A DNA stretch of 64,000 nt from Hymenolepis diminuta. Lineage: Eukaryota > Platyhelminthes > Cestoda > Cyclophyllidea > Hymenolepididae. The notes below the pieces were generated by a model. That model was not told the origin of the DNA. It did no database searches and saw nothing but the letters and a program-made list of their open reading frames with translations. Positions within the stretch are counted from its first letter, which is position 1; each line of letters starts with the position of its first letter. Location: contig CAADRB010000026.1 in assembly GCA_900708905.1 (NCBI GenBank), positions 581,376 to 645,375 of the forward strand, read 5' to 3'. Positions 51,201 through 63,271 of this stretch are shown piece after piece. The translations under genes were made by a program, and so were the position numbers.

Positions 51201-54200
51201 TGTTGAGATCTGGTAAATATCAACAGAAAGATGCTAACTCACATTTCCTCCATCCTAGCCGATAGCTCAGTTAGGATGAACACCAGATAGTCAACTCCAC
51301 AAATCGACTTGTGTACGAAACCCCAATTTTCGTACTCCTTGGTGACATTTTCTACCTTTTTAGGGTTCCTTACTCTTTCTCACTCACTTATTCATATTGA
51401 TAATGATCTACAATCAAAATTTGACCAAATGTGGTAGACGCAGTTGTAAACTTATGATCTGCAGATTGATTCATCTCAAAATACCAAAATCGATTCGCTT
51501 TATGTTATTTTAATAAGAATAAAAGCAGGAATTTTAATGGCAAATTAACTAATTCCCTAATTTGTTGCCATTTTACCACCGATTTGCCAATTTGTTAAGA
51601 TTTATTCACCTCTTAGTATTTTGAAAACTGAAAAATGTGATCTTTATGTTTTAATGTATTCATCGGAAATAATACAACCTACACTCATCTCCCGATCGCA
51701 TATAATTTGTCAGAGCAACGAGACTTTTGGATACAAGGGATTTTAGGAAACGAACATTCATCAGTAATTTGAAAGGATTTTAGAAGATGCATATATTTTC
51801 TGTAAAATATCGCACAATATCAGTATTAAAGTGTAATGATACTTTTCACGAAGGTACATTATACCATCATGTACAATGGTATAATGCTTTCCAGCCATTC
51901 CCTAACTTTGTTGGAACCTCTGACGTTTGAAAGGTCCCGATACACTATTTAAATATAATTTCTTTTCCGTTTTCAAACCACAACTCACTGTTTTGAACAT
52001 GCACCAACAACATCTGAAACTGAAGTGGCTAATGTATGTGAGTGATACTAATTTTATTATTTAAAGTTTGTCTGAGTTTAAGCAAACTTACTCAGCAGGA
52101 AGAATCCATGTTTTGGGAAAAATATTGTACTCTTTGGGGAAGAGTTTTAGCATTCGGTTGAGGTTGCGAGCAAGCGCATCCTTTCGACAGATTTCCGACA
52201 TTCCAGGAAAATGGTTGATTTTCTGAAATTAAAACAATGTGCGTAAATTAAAATCTTAAACAGTAGCATTAGGATAAGGGGGGAGAGGAAAACTCCGGCT
52301 TTGAGAGAGCAGCAAAATTCCATTTCATGTATGTCTTCAAAATTAAAAATCACCGAAACGAAGAAACTAGAGCAAATTCTAGCTTTTTAATATTTAAATG
52401 TGTCATTCAGGAATAAATGATAGGAAATAAGCCTGAGGTAGATTATTTAATTAATTTGTCAACTTCAGAGCGTAGAAAATCAAACTAGTAACTTTTAGCC
52501 TAAGACACCCCTCTCTAACTTCTATCAATTATTGAATTTAGGTGAAGAATAAAAAAATTTAATTCCCTGAATAGAAGAAATAAGTTTTCATATTCAGTAA
52601 AATGCGTGTTCTTAAATGTTAAATGAGGATCTGTTGATATCAGTCAAGCTCAAATATTTAAGATTGCAAACAGACAAACCTTAGGAGTAAAGCACATTTT
52701 ATTCTAAAGGAAATTGCCGCATAATGTAAGGACAAGAGAATGAACTCATGTTCCCTAACTTAAGTTGAATAGTAAGAAGAGAAAACCCCAAATTTCCCAA
52801 GTAGTGCAACATAAGCTACTAAATTTTTAAAAAATAGACAATAATAGGCTGGAAATAATTGAAAGTGATAAATTCCGGCCCCTTAGAACATGTAAAATTT
52901 AAATATTTTCATACTAATCCTAAATATTCACTTTTTATTTAAATTTATTCAACCCTTAAAGTAACATAAAGGGGCTTCACAGCTTAAGATTTCCGAGCTG
53001 TGAAATTTATTAGATCAACGGAACATAGTACAAATCTATTTAAACATAAAAATAGCATTATATATATAAATATAAAGATAGCTACATTCTACCGGAGTCA
53101 TTATTTTCGTTAGACTAATAAAAGTGACCATTTGTAAGAACTAATTTGGGTTGTAAAGAGAGAAAGGAACGGCGAGTGGAGGAGAGAGTGAGAATCGGCC
53201 GTCTGCATCGAGCGTATATAAACTGTGTATATATTAACTAGACAAATTAGCTGAGTCAATGCAAGGTAAAGGCGAGCGAAAATCGATAAGCTTTAAGTAT
53301 GCTTCGGTCGGAAAGGAATGAAATGTGATGATTTCACTTGATTTTATGCAAGCATTCGAACATAAATTATTTTACACGACCCCCTTCAAATTAGCAAGGC
53401 ATCTGAATATAGTCTTAAGAAGAATTGATGGAGAAAAAACTCTTACACACCTGCCATTTCTTCATTGATACAACACGTTCGACAGAAACAGAGAGGTCAG
53501 TCCAATAAAGATTCCAATCTTCATCTTCTCCAACTTCCCTGAATCCAAACCTCTGTGAAACCCGTCTGACTAATAAAAGAGAATTAACAAAATGTCAAAC
53601 CGAAGCGAAATTTCATTATTTTCTTTTTATTCTTTTCTCAACTCACCTGAATCGTATCGGCAGTTTAGCAGATTGATTTCAAGCCTAGAACGATTTTCTG
53701 TCATGCACTTTGATAAAAACAAACCTTTTTCGTTTTTTCCTTCTTGGTCGCACCGAATATACTAATTTATCAGTATTACTTTCACTTTTATTATATGATG
53801 AATACGTACCTTTCACTGAAGGAGTGCCTGAATCCAAACCACTGGTTGAATTTTGCTCGAACCCATAGTTGTCGACTTCTCCCTCAGCTTCCCCATTTGT
53901 GTGAGCAGATAGTGTCAAAGTGCCTAGCTCATCAACGAGAGTAAATTTAGCTTCCTTGTCGTTGTTTAAGTTAAACGCAGAATTCAAATCTCCTCTAAAT
54001 TCGTCATTGATATCCTCTCCAGTTTCAAAAATCTCATTGTCCTCTGGGTCGCATTCGGAAGAGGTTAAAGCAGCGTCGTATATTTTGTTCTGCTTTGAAA
54101 GAATGTTAGTACGATGAAGTCTTGGAACATCATTCTGCTTAAAGAGAAAAATAGAAATAGTTCACAATAAATTTAATAAATAGGTGTTAAAAAATCTAAT

Positions 54201-54407
54201 TCAAAATTTAACACTAGAAATGTCTGTGATTTATCTTAAATCAAACTTTTAAAGTGGTAGCAAATAATAGTATCTCATCATTTTTCAAATTGTTTAATAA
54301 TATTTAACTCTTAACCACTTAAATAAAGTTGATTTAATTTACGATAAGATAATATAAATATTCAGTTAAAACAGCATTAGAATTAATATGGATATCATGC
54401 TTACCAT
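36288..54407 (-). CDS. TTLL6: Tubulin polyglutamylase, TTLL6/TTLL13-like
   Basis: About 950 aa in 13 exons. TTLL6-group enzymes add glutamate side chains to tubulin, mainly in ciliary axonemes, using ATP. Exons on minus: 54407-54405 (ATG only), 54137-53725, 53684-53647, 53569-53451, 52222-52092, 49200-49044, 47943-47656, 43828-43658, 41027-40846, 40780-40595, 40522-40029, 38013-37618, 36562-36288. All frames join. The TTL domain starts near residue 138 (LEINLLNCRYDSVRR) and runs to about 465. Seen are KINHFPGMSEICRKDALARN, ILKPDTGCQGKGIWI with ATP-binding Lys254, FKFDLRLYVLV (Arg299), HLTNYAIQKHS (341-351), FEILGFDIMLD and VIEVNHSPSF, giving the Mg-ATP residues Asp427, Glu440 and Asn442. After it comes the TTLL6-type basic region (LEYENDHLGSFRRIFP). 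The acidic N-terminal extension and last 300 residues are low-complexity and not recognised. Exon 1, and the acceptor at 38013, are the weakest calls. TTLL13 is an equally close name. Confidence 0.9.
41028..43657 (-). other. TTLL intron (2.6 kb)
   Basis: Intron between the exon ending PYVIE and the exon starting VNHSPSF. Plus-strand open frames of 91 and 86 codons (42400-42675, 42812-43072) occur here, but neither shows a family motif and the first is hydrophobic AT-rich sequence of the kind found by chance. Confidence 0.6.
43829..47655 (-). other. TTLL intron (3.8 kb)
   Basis: The longest intron of this gene, between the exon ending HGYDVDK and the exon starting IWRDIDD. Short frames such as 45448-45681 and 45924-46236 (minus) have no recognisable domain. 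No repeat family from elsewhere in the window was seen here. Confidence 0.6.
51256..51335 (+). other. Degenerate tRNA-like sequence
   Basis: TAGCTCAGTTAGG (51263-51275) fits the polymerase III A box, and GTACGAAACCCC (about 51313-51324) is a two-mismatch B box at tRNA-like spacing. The acceptor stem does not pair, so it is at best a tRNA relic or SINE head. It differs from the three SINE copies. Confidence 0.3.
51857..51886. other. Perfect 11-bp inverted repeat
   Basis: CATTATACCAT and ATGGTATAATG flank an 8-base loop. It lies inside a TTLL intron. The stem is too short for a typical microRNA precursor. Confidence 0.85.
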
Positions 54408-56216
54408 AATTATAAATATCGGTTATCACGCATTTCACCAGAGGTTGGTGAGCGCGGCTGATCTAGCTGCCTAGAGAACTGAAATAATGGGAAATACAAA
54501 CGATTTTGAAATGATTCTTAATTGTACAAAAAAATGATGAAAAATGATAGTTTATCAAAATATTTCCTTATTTATTATGAAAATAATATAATTTTACTAT
54601 CAACAAGGGTAATATTTTCAAAAGAATATATATTTAGCTGACGCATCAACATTATCAATTAGCCTAAAAAAACTCTTTAAATCACCTTTATACGTGTTAT
54701 TCAAGCACTTGCTTCCCAAAATTCATTATTAATATCAAACAAAGTTGGGATCTCGCTTGTATTTTCATACAATTTATACGTGATACTAGATCAAGGTATG
54801 AATAGTTGAAAGCAGAAAGTATAACAGTTAAACCTTGGTGTCGATGTCATCATGCTAAATCGGTTGCTATATTTTATTTTATTGGGAATATTATCCTTGT
54901 ATCTACTCTTTTTTATCTACGCAAGGAACCTTACATGTTCTGTTAAATACTGAGCAGTTTATTTAACAGATACTTTTAAAGATTAGCTTAAAAATGTAAT
55001 TTCATTAATAAAATTGAAATTTTCTTATTTTATAGGAAAAGTTTTAAATAAACTTCACTGTGCTTATGTTGCATACATTCACAGTGCATTTGGCATTTGA
55101 AATTTATAATCAACAGTTTCTCATAACGGAAATTTTAATTCCACATAAATCCAGGTAATTCAAAATCATTTTTAACTGAAAACACTTACTTACTTGAAAA
55201 AATCTAGATAAAGTAATCGATGAAGAGATATATAGAAATGTGCATATCTTATGAGATAGAGATTGGATTTCAGCATTTGAAGAGGCAATATTTTTCTCAC
55301 GTTGGTGGCAAACTAATACATTTATTCTGAATGAGCTCAAGAATTATTGAGGTTACGTGTTTAATTCTGCGTAATTGGTGTAGTTTTGGCATTAATATTT
55401 AACACTATGAAAGTCATTGGAACACAAAGGGCTTAAACTGAGATTATCTAATTACTTGTATAATGGGGTGAGGTTAGATAAATAAGCATCCAACTTCTTG
55501 ATAGCCTCACCTGAATTTAGGTTTGAAGCATTTATAGGGAAAAAATTCTCGCATCAATGCTGTAATATTTACCATTTATCGCTGTCGATACCAGAGCTAA
55601 CATCGTTATTATAGTTAATTATGATAACATTAGCAGCTCATTTACCAATTGTGAATTAAACATACAGTATATGCATGGACATTTATTCAATTTCGTCCCT
55701 ATAAGGCTATGTACTCGCTTATTTACATATTATACTTATAAGCTTTATTTTATAGACGTTCACGCTTTATTTGATTTAGAAGGTGTAACTGTCAATCCCT
55801 AATGGTAAACAGCCTTTAAAATTTGGCGTAGTTATGCCTCAATAGCTATTCTGTTCTGTATTGAGTTATCCATGAATAATCTGCTGTTTCCACCAACATG
55901 CGAGTTTCCGCCTATTTTGACTTCTCAATCTCTTCTACATAAGAAACAGAATAAAATCTTATTTCCAACCGGTTAAACTATATATTTGCGTTACATGTGT
56001 CTGTTACCGAAATTAATTCAGATGCAGAGCTTCAATTTATTTCATGTTTTGCTTTTCAAATTATTTTGAAAGGATTGTTTTATATAGAATAATAAAAACA
56101 TGGACTCCATTTAAAAATATTTATATGTTTTAATTATAAAAGCGGGCACGGAAAGTAGTCATTACAGACATTATGTGTAATTAAGGCAACAAGATACATG
56201 TTAGAAGACCCAGGAT
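54408..56216. other. Intergenic region between TTLL6-like and the carrier gene
   Basis: Both neighbours are on minus, so this is upstream of the TTLL gene and downstream of the carrier. The part next to 54407 contains a short minus-strand upstream ATG frame (ATGCGTGATAACC) that stops almost at once, and a locally GC-richer patch (GAGCGCGGCTGATC on plus). The rest is AT-rich without a supported gene. Confidence 0.5.
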
Positions 56217-59200
56217 CTATATGCCTAGCATGGTTCTGACCTTCTCATAACAAGCATAGGAGATACTGACGGCGGGAATGACCTTCAGCATATTTGCACC
56301 CATTCCTCGGTACAAACCCATCATTCCCTCTTGTTTGATTATTCGTTGGATTAGATGCTTCAGAGATATCTACAAATAGAAACATGGGAAACTGTTAAGC
56401 ATGTGTTACTTAAATATATTTCAGCAGAAAAGTAAACAAACATCCTACCTTTTCAGTCTCTGCTTGGAGTTTTGTTTTAACTAGAGCTAGAGGATAAGTT
56501 GCTATTTGACCACAGACAGATGAGCAGGCTCCAGCAGTCAGAGACACATAGACCGGAGGGGCGGTCAATTTCTCTCCTGGTTCGACAGATTTATTAAGAG
56601 CTTTGACGTAGAGAGTCTTGAAGGTTTCATAGAGAGCCAGATCGATGCCAGCGTAGGGAAGAATGCCGACCAAATTTGGGATGTAGCCTCGATAGAAGAC
56701 CCACAAGCCATGTTCATGGTACAGCTTTCGTGCGCAGTCAAACATTGAAGAATATTGACCTGTTTTACGAAGGCACATGCGTGTTTTCAACACCTATTCA
56801 GAAGAAAAATATAAGAAAATAACCAAAGTAATAAAATCAATAAAACCTGCTATAATGAGATGCAAAATATTACCTAATAAAAGCCTGATTATATAGCTTA
56901 TTTTACGCCAACTTTAAATAGTAGCAAAAACCTTTATATTATTTCTGTCATCTACTCTATTATACTGTGGAGATTCATCATTATTCGTTCGCTATGGTAG
57001 TGACCTATATGCTATCCATTTTCGACATTTTCCTTATTTTCCCCCTGGATGATTTCTGAAAGTGGAGAAAAATAACAAAGTTCCTGTACAGTCAGTTATA
57101 ATATGTGTATTGGAATGCCTGAATGACGATATTTTTAACCTGCATAAATGTCTCGTCAAAAATTGAACAGACATTAATAAGAACTGGCCTGGATTTAAGA
57201 TACAGAATCGTGAATTAGAAAAAAGAAACATGAAGCATTTGGGAAATCATAAATGAAACATTCTAGTTTTCAATTAAATCACATTTCCCGATACATTTAC
57301 AATGCATTTTACAAATTAAAGGAAAACTGCTATATTAGCTGGAAAATGGATTCATTCATCATTTATAACTAAGAATTTTTTCACATGCTAAACAAGTAGG
57401 CAACACTTTCCTCAAAATATTAAATAAAAGATCAGCAATTCATTGGATACCAAAACAGTTTCACAGATAACGTTCAAACAGCACAATGGTAAATAAAGAG
57501 GGCTACTTCGAAGAACACGTTGTTACATGAACTTTAGCTCTATATGATGACCTGACCGTCAACACTACGGTTGACCTCTAATTTTGGAGTGGCATTACAT
57601 CAAACTACAATGATTAAAATAATCCTTAAGAGTAAATAGAGAAAATGTGTCTTATAAAACCCATACTAGGTGTTGAGCCTCTCCTGGCAGACTCCAGTCT
57701 TCCAATGTTGTTCATTGTTTTCAAATGAAGGTCAAGTCTGATCCTCTATATTCAGTATTTATGAAAGCGTGCTATAAGATAAAATACTCATTAAAGAAAT
57801 GAATGGAATATATCGAATTAGAGAAATACAAAATGTTCGAATGTATTATCAATTAACACTCATAAATTTTTTTTATGACTGACTAATAAGTCAGAAAACG
57901 TATAATGGGAATCTAGTTTACGTAACGGAAGTCAATTTACAAAAGACACCCCAAAGACAATTCAATACAGAGCGCGATAGATATGAATCTAACATCACCT
58001 CGCGCACAATACATCATACAGATATTCTTAATAGCACCACAAATTTAACTAAAACATCATACCTCCATAGGATAGATGAGTGTCTGTGATGTTGCTCCAG
58101 CCAATGCACCAGCGATGAATTTCTCATATAAAACAAGCGGTTCCGATGATCCATCTTTCTTAAACAAGATCTTCTTGTAGGTTTCATATGCTTCGAAACG
58201 AAATGCCTGCTCGGGACCAATTTTGATGCAATTTACACCATTTCCTCGCCACATTGAAATGACACCGCCCTCATGGAACATTTTCTTGAAGGAACCAATC
58301 AAACCAGTGGATGCTGCTTTGGTCCCTCGAGCTTGGTAGATGGTCTTGATACGATCCAGAGGTGCGGTGACTGTTCTTGACACACACCCAGCAATGCCTG
58401 TCAGAATTTTAAAAAGGAAATTGGTGTTTTAAGTGAAGTATATTGACAAATGAAGATTATCAACAATGAAAGTTAATAAATGATTGCAATGAAGTAATTC
58501 TTGTCTTTTTATTACACAAATATATTAGCGGTGTAAAAGTTTTCGGTTATTTACTCGATGCTCACACTAAAGCTCTTATTCTTTTCATCTCAAATTACTA
58601 TTTCTTATTGTTGGGCATAGAATGTTCGCCAATAAGTAAATAAATTTCCCAATTAATTATTATCATCATTTCAAAGAATGGTGCAAATCCTAGCATTCTC
58701 TTATTAAGCGGTCTCAAATTAATGTGTACCTATTGATGATGAAAGATAAGATAATTCTAGGCATCACGTATACTTTGAGAATAATTTGCTAATGCAATCG
58801 TTGATTTATTGAAAAAGAAAAAATACTAGGCACCTTTTGTGAAATGTTATCCGAAGCCAAAAATGCATTTTTATTAATTGAATGATCCCCATTGATTCTT
58901 GAAGAATTTTGGAGGAAGTAAAATAATGGCCTGAAGTGGATAAATATTCGAATAAAACGAGAGGTTCAACATGTCCTTCAGTCTGAGCCGAGCAATTTTC
59001 AAAGGCTGTACCCTCTAAATTTAGGAAATGAAAGCTATGTCTGCTTGTCCAACCAGAGAAATAAGTATCAACATTAGAAATAAACGGGCAACTATTATTA
59101 AATTACGAATTTTTGGTAGTCGATGCATTTGATGTAGCGGTAGTGATGTGGTGGTAAAATAAACAAAGTGCGACAGAGATAATGAAAAAAGTAAAAAGAG

Positions 59201-62200
59201 ACCCGTTATTTATCCAAATAGAAGTTGTAAATCAAAAGAAACACCGATTGGAATGAGGAGAATTTTCCTGCATGCGTCTAAATATCTATTTTCTTCACTG
59301 TTAAAAGTGTTAAAACTAACCTTGAAATTTCTTACCATTTTGAACAGAAACGGTAATTTTTTATCAAAATATAGCTGAATTTACTTGAGAAAAAATAATT
59401 TTACACTTGAAAAACTGAAAATATATTTAATCATAAGGGATAAGAAATAGGAAAATCCGAACCAAATGCACTTTTATAAGTACAGCAAAGGTCATGAATG
59501 CACAACACTGATATAATCAGCAAAACTCAGTTAATGGTCCTCAGCACAGACTGTGAAGATGCTCATTTTCCTTGAGCATTAAGTGTCTTTGTGTCTCTAT
59601 AGTGCTCGAACTTTAATTTAGACTTCCTTTGTCATATTTCTCTCATGTCTAAGAAATCTTGTTCTCTAAGATTAGTATTATCTGTCTATGCATAGCGTTA
59701 TGAAACGCAAGCGCTTACTTTTAAAAAAGATATTTCAAATATCTTACAAGCCCTCTATCTTATGCCCTTGGGGGACCATTATAGTTAATAGATGTTAATT
59801 GATAAGTAAATAATTAAATGAATAGTAAAAAATGCCTCAACATGCCTAAACTCTGCTAGGAACAAAACGCATAGGTCTAATTGAGAATAACTAAGTATCG
59901 AACACTCGTAAAAAAACTCTCTAAGTATCGAATACAATAAATAAGTCAGTAGGCATCTTCCTTCCGAGAAAACGTTCTATCTGGCTCAGATAAAAGACCA
60001 TTTTCCCTCGTATTGTAACGCTTGTGAAATTCTTTTGCTTAATTTCAAAGATACTCATAAAGTTTCGTAAATTCTACGTGCATGAGTTAATTATAAATGA
60101 AGACGCAAGTGGAAGCCAATTTTAAGCAAAAGTTTTTTAAATAAATGTATTTCACCTTCGAAAATATTTTAGTTATATGAAGACATCAATGATAATTTAT
60201 TATTAGTTTCCTAGAAAGCAATAAACATTCAAACGAGAACTAATTTGCGCCACTGACTAATAAAAACATGGGTAATCTTGCATACATTGTTCAATGGTCG
60301 TATTTTCTGTCATCAAATTCAAATCAGAAGGGAGAGTCCGATATGGAATTTTATTCAGATGAACCTATAATTTTCGTATTTGACAATAAAATAAAAATTT
60401 AATCCGGTGAAAGGATAATGAAATGAGGGAATTTGTAACTTTCTCTTTTGTCAAAATAGATTCTAATTTTCGCTAAGAAACTACCGGATGTGGCATAGAT
60501 TTTAACTGAAACCGAAAAATATAGAAAGATTTCTATCAAAATCTGCTGTGGCGGAGAAAATTATGTCTAGATAAGAGATTGTCGTATAGATAGTGTTAAA
60601 AGACCAAATTTCAATTAGTATTTCATGAAGTCAATAGCAGTCCACAAAAAGTTACTTGACTAAGAGGAGAACCAACAAATCTAATCGGATGGAGCGCATT
60701 TATTCAGTGGAGAGACTCATAAGTTCGGAGAAATGTCTTAACTGCAGTTCCTCAATCAGGGAAACAAATGAAGCTCAATCTTTCCACAACTCTCAAATCA
60801 CAAAATATGCAATTACCATTAAGTCTACGTGCTTCCAATGAAATTTCAAATCACATAGTAAATAATACATGGTATGAGAAGACAAAGTAAGCTTAAGGTA
60901 ACTTAGTAATGGAAAACGATATATGGGAAAACATTTGTTTTATCTGAATCGAAAGGAGTGAATTTCTGGAATGCTCATCAAACGAAATAAATTTTGAGTC
61001 ATTTTCCATAAAAAACAACAGTTGATTAGCGAACAATTACTAGAATACCTTCATACAAGGATAATTATCAATCCCTATCAATCCAAATGGCGAATTACTC
61101 ACTCTTAAGGGGTAGCGTCTCATCATGCGACACCACGTAATGCCCCGTTGTGAGTGCATTGAGTGAGGAAGTACTGCTAAATCAGATTCATATTAAGCAT
61201 GACTCTCCGTACTGTGCTAAAATGCTAATTAAGGAGAAGAAAAGGATTTACTGTTGTAATTTTTCGTATGACACTACCTTTAAATTATTATCGACATCTA
61301 TGCGTGACTACAAATAATTTAACAAAAGTGAACTTTCTTGCATTTTTGTATCTCTGAAATTTGACTAGAGGAATTCACTGAAAAATAAAAGTAATCTGGC
61401 TCTTTTAAACTGCCAAGGTCACTGGATTTAACAAAACGAACCAATCACATTTCTCCTTAGGACGGAGCGTTTACGTCCTAAAACCGATCGCGATTTTCCC
61501 GAAAACCTACCTTCTCCTTTGCATAATTTTGTTTAAGTGAAGAATTTAAGCAGAACTTTTCACCTTCTACATGGGATAGTTCAAGTACAGTTTATTTCAA
61601 ATATAGATGATTGAAGAAATGAAGAGGACACTGGTTAATCATCGACGATTACTAAAAGTCTGTTTTAATCAATTAGCTCACGCCATAAGACTGCACGATT
61701 GTGACTCCGATTAAATTTTGCGCAGTTTGGCGACAAACGGTAGTACATTAAATATCATTTCACTGTTTCAACAAAATAATCAGAGATTAGACGTTTCCAT
61801 AAGGAATTTATATTCTGTTTGATTTTGTAAGCCTCTTTCCTAGGAATTAAAACTGAAACAATCCAGCCTTCCCACAAGCTAGTAGATAAAATATGAGGAT
61901 GATTCTGGGGAAATGCGGCATTTCTACTAGAAAGGTATGAAATGAAATTCTTAAGAAAAGACGTGTTATAAGCAAGATGATTCAAACTGCGACACGAACC
62001 ACCAGCCACCAGAGTTCGCCACGCTTCTCCCGATTTCTTTTCTTCCTCTGTAAAGTCATCAGGAACTTGTACCAGTTCACCAATATCCACAGCCGACGCC
62101 CGTCTCCAGTAGTGAAATATATCTTCGAGTTGAGTCTTTCCGGAGAGAAGCAGGAAATCCCTCCATTCGTTAAAACTAATACTAGAAGATGCATCTTGAT

Positions 62201-62561
62201 CAACCTTTTTCAGCAGTCTCTCTGCCTCTTTGAGAGAAATTTCCACACCGAGTTCCCGCATTTGAGCCTGGATTTCCGAGGCGTCGACTACATTGTCATG
62301 ATTCTTATCCATTTGTCGAAAGGCTAGTTTAAGTTGAGTTTCCGTATCTGTAATATATTCGACAAATTCTTGAAAAGTCATTGTAGTTCGACTTTCACCG
62401 CGGCCGATGATTTCAGCCGCGGTCGAATCCTTCTCAGGATTTTTGATTTTGGAGGCCAGCTCAGAGACACTAACTCGACCATCTTTGTCGACGTCTAACT
62501 CCTTGAATAATTTGAAAATACGTTCCCGATCCTCTGGTTTGAGATTTGATTTCTCCGGCAT
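56217..62561 (-). CDS. SLC25A24: Calcium-binding mitochondrial carrier SCaMC (ATP-Mg/Pi carrier, SLC25A24/25-like)
   Basis: Complete, four exons, 464 aa (human SCaMC-1 477, SCaMC-2 469): 62561-62000, 58397-58063, 56793-56449, 56369-56217, all GT-AG. The carrier sits in the mitochondrial inner membrane and exchanges ATP-Mg for phosphate; cytosolic Ca2+ binding to its N-terminal domain switches it on. EF-hand loop 1 is canonical (DVDKDGRVSVSE, 23-34). Loop 2 is degenerate. Loops 3 (DKNHDNVVDASE, 85-96) and 4 (DQDASSSISFNE, 121-132) keep the acidic ligands but lack the usual glycine at position 6. The three carrier repeats show PLDRIK (200-205), PMEVLK (297-302, split by an exon junction) and PLALVK (400-405), plus GMGANMLKVIPAVSISYACY near the end. 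The ATG has a good context (CAGCCATGC). Introns are 3602, 1269 and 79 nt. Which of the three vertebrate paralogues it matches best cannot be decided. Confidence 0.95.
58398..61999 (-). other. First intron of the SCaMC carrier gene (3.6 kb)
   Basis: Separates the EF-hand domain exon from the carrier exons, so the intron falls close to the boundary between the regulatory and transport domains. AT-rich; no supported internal gene. The 60656-60841 plus frame has no motif. Confidence 0.7.
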
Positions 62562-62640
62562 GGCTGAGTTAACTGTGAAGGCGGATCGCGCCTTTGCAAC
62601 GCGGGCTAGGTAACGTGCGTGCGCGTGCGTACCTGCGTTG
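62562..62640 (-). promoter_or_regulatory. GC-rich, CpG-dense 5' region of the carrier gene
   Basis: Directly upstream of the ATG the sequence is rich in CpG (GGCGGATCGCGCC, AACGCGGGC, GTGCGTGCGCGTGCGTAC on plus), which contrasts strongly with the AT-rich surroundings. This probably marks the core promoter and 5' UTR. The GCGTGCGCG part resembles the NRF-1 site of vertebrates, which would suit a mitochondrial gene, but NRF-1 binding in this organism is inference. Confidence 0.4.
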
Positions 62641-62948
62641 ACTATCCCTCATGCTTATTTGATGCAGCTGTTAGTGCCTTTCCGTTAATTGGTTCAGATG
62701 ACTAAACTGCTGTAAAACGTGAAGTTATTGGTTAAGTAAGAAGATGGTTGGTTTGAAACTAAATGCCCATTGGTTAAAGGACAGCGAATGGAATTAACTT
62801 GGCATTAGTCCTAAATGAATATGCCTTATGCTTGGGTGTTAGGCGATTCCTATAATTAAGCTTTTTTGACGTGTCAAAATGACCTTTATCCTACTACAAC
62901 TTATATTTATCAAGCTGCAAGTATGGCTTAGGGAAATCATGATGCGTG
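62641..62948. other. Upstream intergenic region of the carrier gene
   Basis: Nothing beyond ordinary AT-rich sequence was recognised between the CpG-dense patch and repeat copy D. Confidence 0.5.
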
Positions 62949-63271
62949 ATTGAAGTAGATATCTATCAACATATGGCGATTAGAAACGATTGACTGGCGA
63001 TAAGATCTCCACTACAGTGTCCACAGATGGCCCCGCTGTGTGCTTGTGTGTTTGCACATAGATACCTAAACAGGTACTAGTCATCATGCCGAGGCGTCGA
63101 TGACGACACATGACATGTAACAAAGGAATGTTTTGTACATGAACCTAATTTACTTTTTATCAGATTGAGGTGACGTCCCAGCCACTTCCATACTAATCAC
63201 ACGACATGAGTGACTTAACTTATTCCATCTGTTTGATCGATGTGGTCCCGATCTACATCATATTATTACAA
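62949..63271 (+). mobile_element. Dispersed ~320 bp repeat, copy D
   Basis: Fourth copy of the family at 8303-8636. Conserved blocks are ATCTATCAACATATGGCGATTAG, ACTACAGTGTCCACAG, CATAGATACCTAAACAGGT, TGTTTTGTACATGAACC and ATTATTACAA at the end. The TATA core has decayed to TACATGAA and AATAAA is lost, so this is an older copy. The 5' 20 bp are poorly conserved. Confidence 0.68.

Larger units (their letters stand above)
49201..52091 (-). other. TTLL intron (2.9 kb)
   Basis: Between the exon ending KTWILPA and the exon with WGELQQYAR. It contains a GC-rich alternating purine-pyrimidine patch (50013-50026), a weak tRNA-like sequence (51256-51335) and a perfect 11-bp stem-loop (51857-51886), all described separately. 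No gene was found inside. Confidence 0.6.

Noticed and set aside
61977..62327. 116-codon plus frame at the 3' end of carrier exon 1
   Set aside because: Antisense shadow of the conserved EF-hand exon.
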